Shown here piece by piece: positions 6,914-7,192 of a stretch of DNA of 7,192 bases; within the stretch, counting starts at the first letter, position 1, and each line of letters begins with the position of its first letter. The DNA is from Desulfobulbus sp. (GTDB lineage: Bacteria; Desulfobacterota; Desulfobulbia; Desulfobulbales; Desulfobulbaceae), in contig JAQUEZ010000295.1 of assembly GCA_028684915.1 (NCBI GenBank), positions 1 to 7,192 on the forward strand, in the 5' to 3' direction. The translations under genes were made by a program, and so were the position numbers. The notes under the pieces were generated by a model. The model saw nothing but the letters and a program-made list of their open reading frames with translations, searched no databases and had not been told where the DNA came from.

Positions 6914-7179
6914 CATTAGACAAAATAGATTATTTTGTGTGCCGGGTCATGTCGCGATTTGCGACAGCAATTCGCGGACTCTTGGGGGCCTCCTGTCGGA
7001 GAGGGTTATTTATATTGAACCCGTCCAGTATTGCGCAAACGTTCGTTTGCGCAATACTGGACGGGCTGTCATTTTCAGAAGACGATTGCACCAACTTATT
7101 GGAAGTGATGCCTGAAGTGCAGGCAGCTCCTGACAACGAAGTGTCAGAATGCATCTACACCATTCTCGGCTATGCTTAA
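6868..7179 (+). CDS. Unrecognised reading frame, possibly the 3' end of a broken gene
   Basis: This frame is open from 6868 (after a TGA at 6865) to TAA 7177-7179. Possible starts are GTG 6937 and ATG 6949, neither with a clear ribosome-binding site. The segment after the palindrome (SFSEDDCTNLLEVMPEVQ and on to TILGYA) is acidic and has the look of a genuine protein C-terminus. The part before it (RFATAIRGLLGASCRRG) is less convincing. The 46-bp palindrome lies in frame in the middle and is open on both strands. The frame is divergent from hamA. It could be the tail of a gene disrupted when the Hachiman module arrived. I do not recognise the family; partial status and strand are uncertain. 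Confidence 0.3.
   Translation: MNSEISITQKFNVYKTLDKIDYFVCRVMSRFATAIRGLLGASCRRGLFILNPSSIAQTFVCAILDGLSFSEDDCTNLLEVMPEVQAAPDNEVSECIYTILGYA
6920..6938. repeat. 8-bp dyad, ACAAAATA-GAT-TATTTTGT
   Basis: These are perfect 8-bp arms around a 3-nt centre, in the size range of a dimeric regulator site. Sixteen of 18 bases match the dyad at 2299-2316 on the far side of the Hachiman operon. Confidence 0.45.
6950..6966. repeat. 6-bp dyad TGTCGC-GATTT-GCGACA
   Basis: Perfect 6-bp arms flank a 5-nt centre. It could be an operator half-site pair or a small hairpin. It is short enough to arise by chance. Confidence 0.3.
7020..7065. repeat. 46-bp palindrome: 22-bp perfect arms, 2-nt centre
   Basis: Bases 7020-7041 (starting CCCGTCCAG, ending GCAAACG) are the exact reverse complement of 7044-7065 (CGTTTGCG to CTGGACGGG) around a TT centre. 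The match stops sharply at both ends (A at 7019 against C at 7066). There is no T-tract beyond either arm, so it is not a standard terminator. Both strands stay open through it. It could be a recombination or protein-binding site, a replication-linked hairpin, or a palindrome perfected by template switching. Confidence 0.9.
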
Positions 7180-7192
7180 TACTTCTGTGCAC

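Noticed and set aside
6796..6935. Specific sigma70 promoter for hamAB
   Set aside because: Several TATAGA- or TTGAAT-like hexamers exist, but none is paired at proper spacing well enough to defend.
7020..7065. Rho-independent terminator
   Set aside because: The stem is strong, but no T-run follows on either strand, and both strands keep open frames through it.
6930..7192. Minus-strand frames across the terminal palindrome
   Set aside because: They share the palindrome's coding by symmetry, and their flanking residues look less protein-like than the plus-strand frame.

Overview
The window looks like a bacterial accessory (genomic-island or plasmid-like) region in which an insertion sequence sits next to an anti-phage defence operon. 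The genes are ordinary bacterial ones with ATG starts, short overlaps and moderate GC. Nothing fixes the taxon. A Gram-negative host (Pseudomonadota or Desulfobacterota type) is my guess from the style of the IS21 proteins, with low confidence. No rRNA, tRNA or CRISPR array was seen.

Positions 1 to about 2070 are the right-hand part of an IS21-family element. It holds istA (DDE transposase, N-terminus outside the window), istB (AAA+ transposition helper, complete, overlapping istA by 23 nt) and a 3' end with two sets of short repeats. The putative IS terminus is at 2070. Positions 2071-2492 are a junction zone with a 13-bp inverted repeat, a small hairpin, a 20-bp tandem repeat and a doubtful 92-codon minus-strand ORF.

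Positions 2493-6670 on the minus strand are a two-gene operon, hamA then hamB, joined by an ATGA stop/start overlap. HamA is a DUF1837-type PD-(D/E)xK nuclease and HamB is a large SF2 (Ski2/DEAH-like) helicase. Together they match the Hachiman anti-phage defence system. In the known system HamB engages DNA and restrains HamA, and sensing of aberrant or phage-altered DNA releases HamA to degrade DNA. All diagnostic motifs of both proteins are intact, so the system looks functional.

Positions 6671-7192 hold an AT-rich leader for hamA with a perfect 11-bp inverted repeat and a possible short upstream ORF. Beyond it lies the 3' end of an unrecognised plus-strand reading frame containing a striking 46-bp near-continuous palindrome (22-bp perfect arms, 2-nt centre). 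A pair of imperfect 24-bp inverted repeats (2299-2322 and 6914-6937) brackets the Hachiman operon and may mark module boundaries or regulatory sites.
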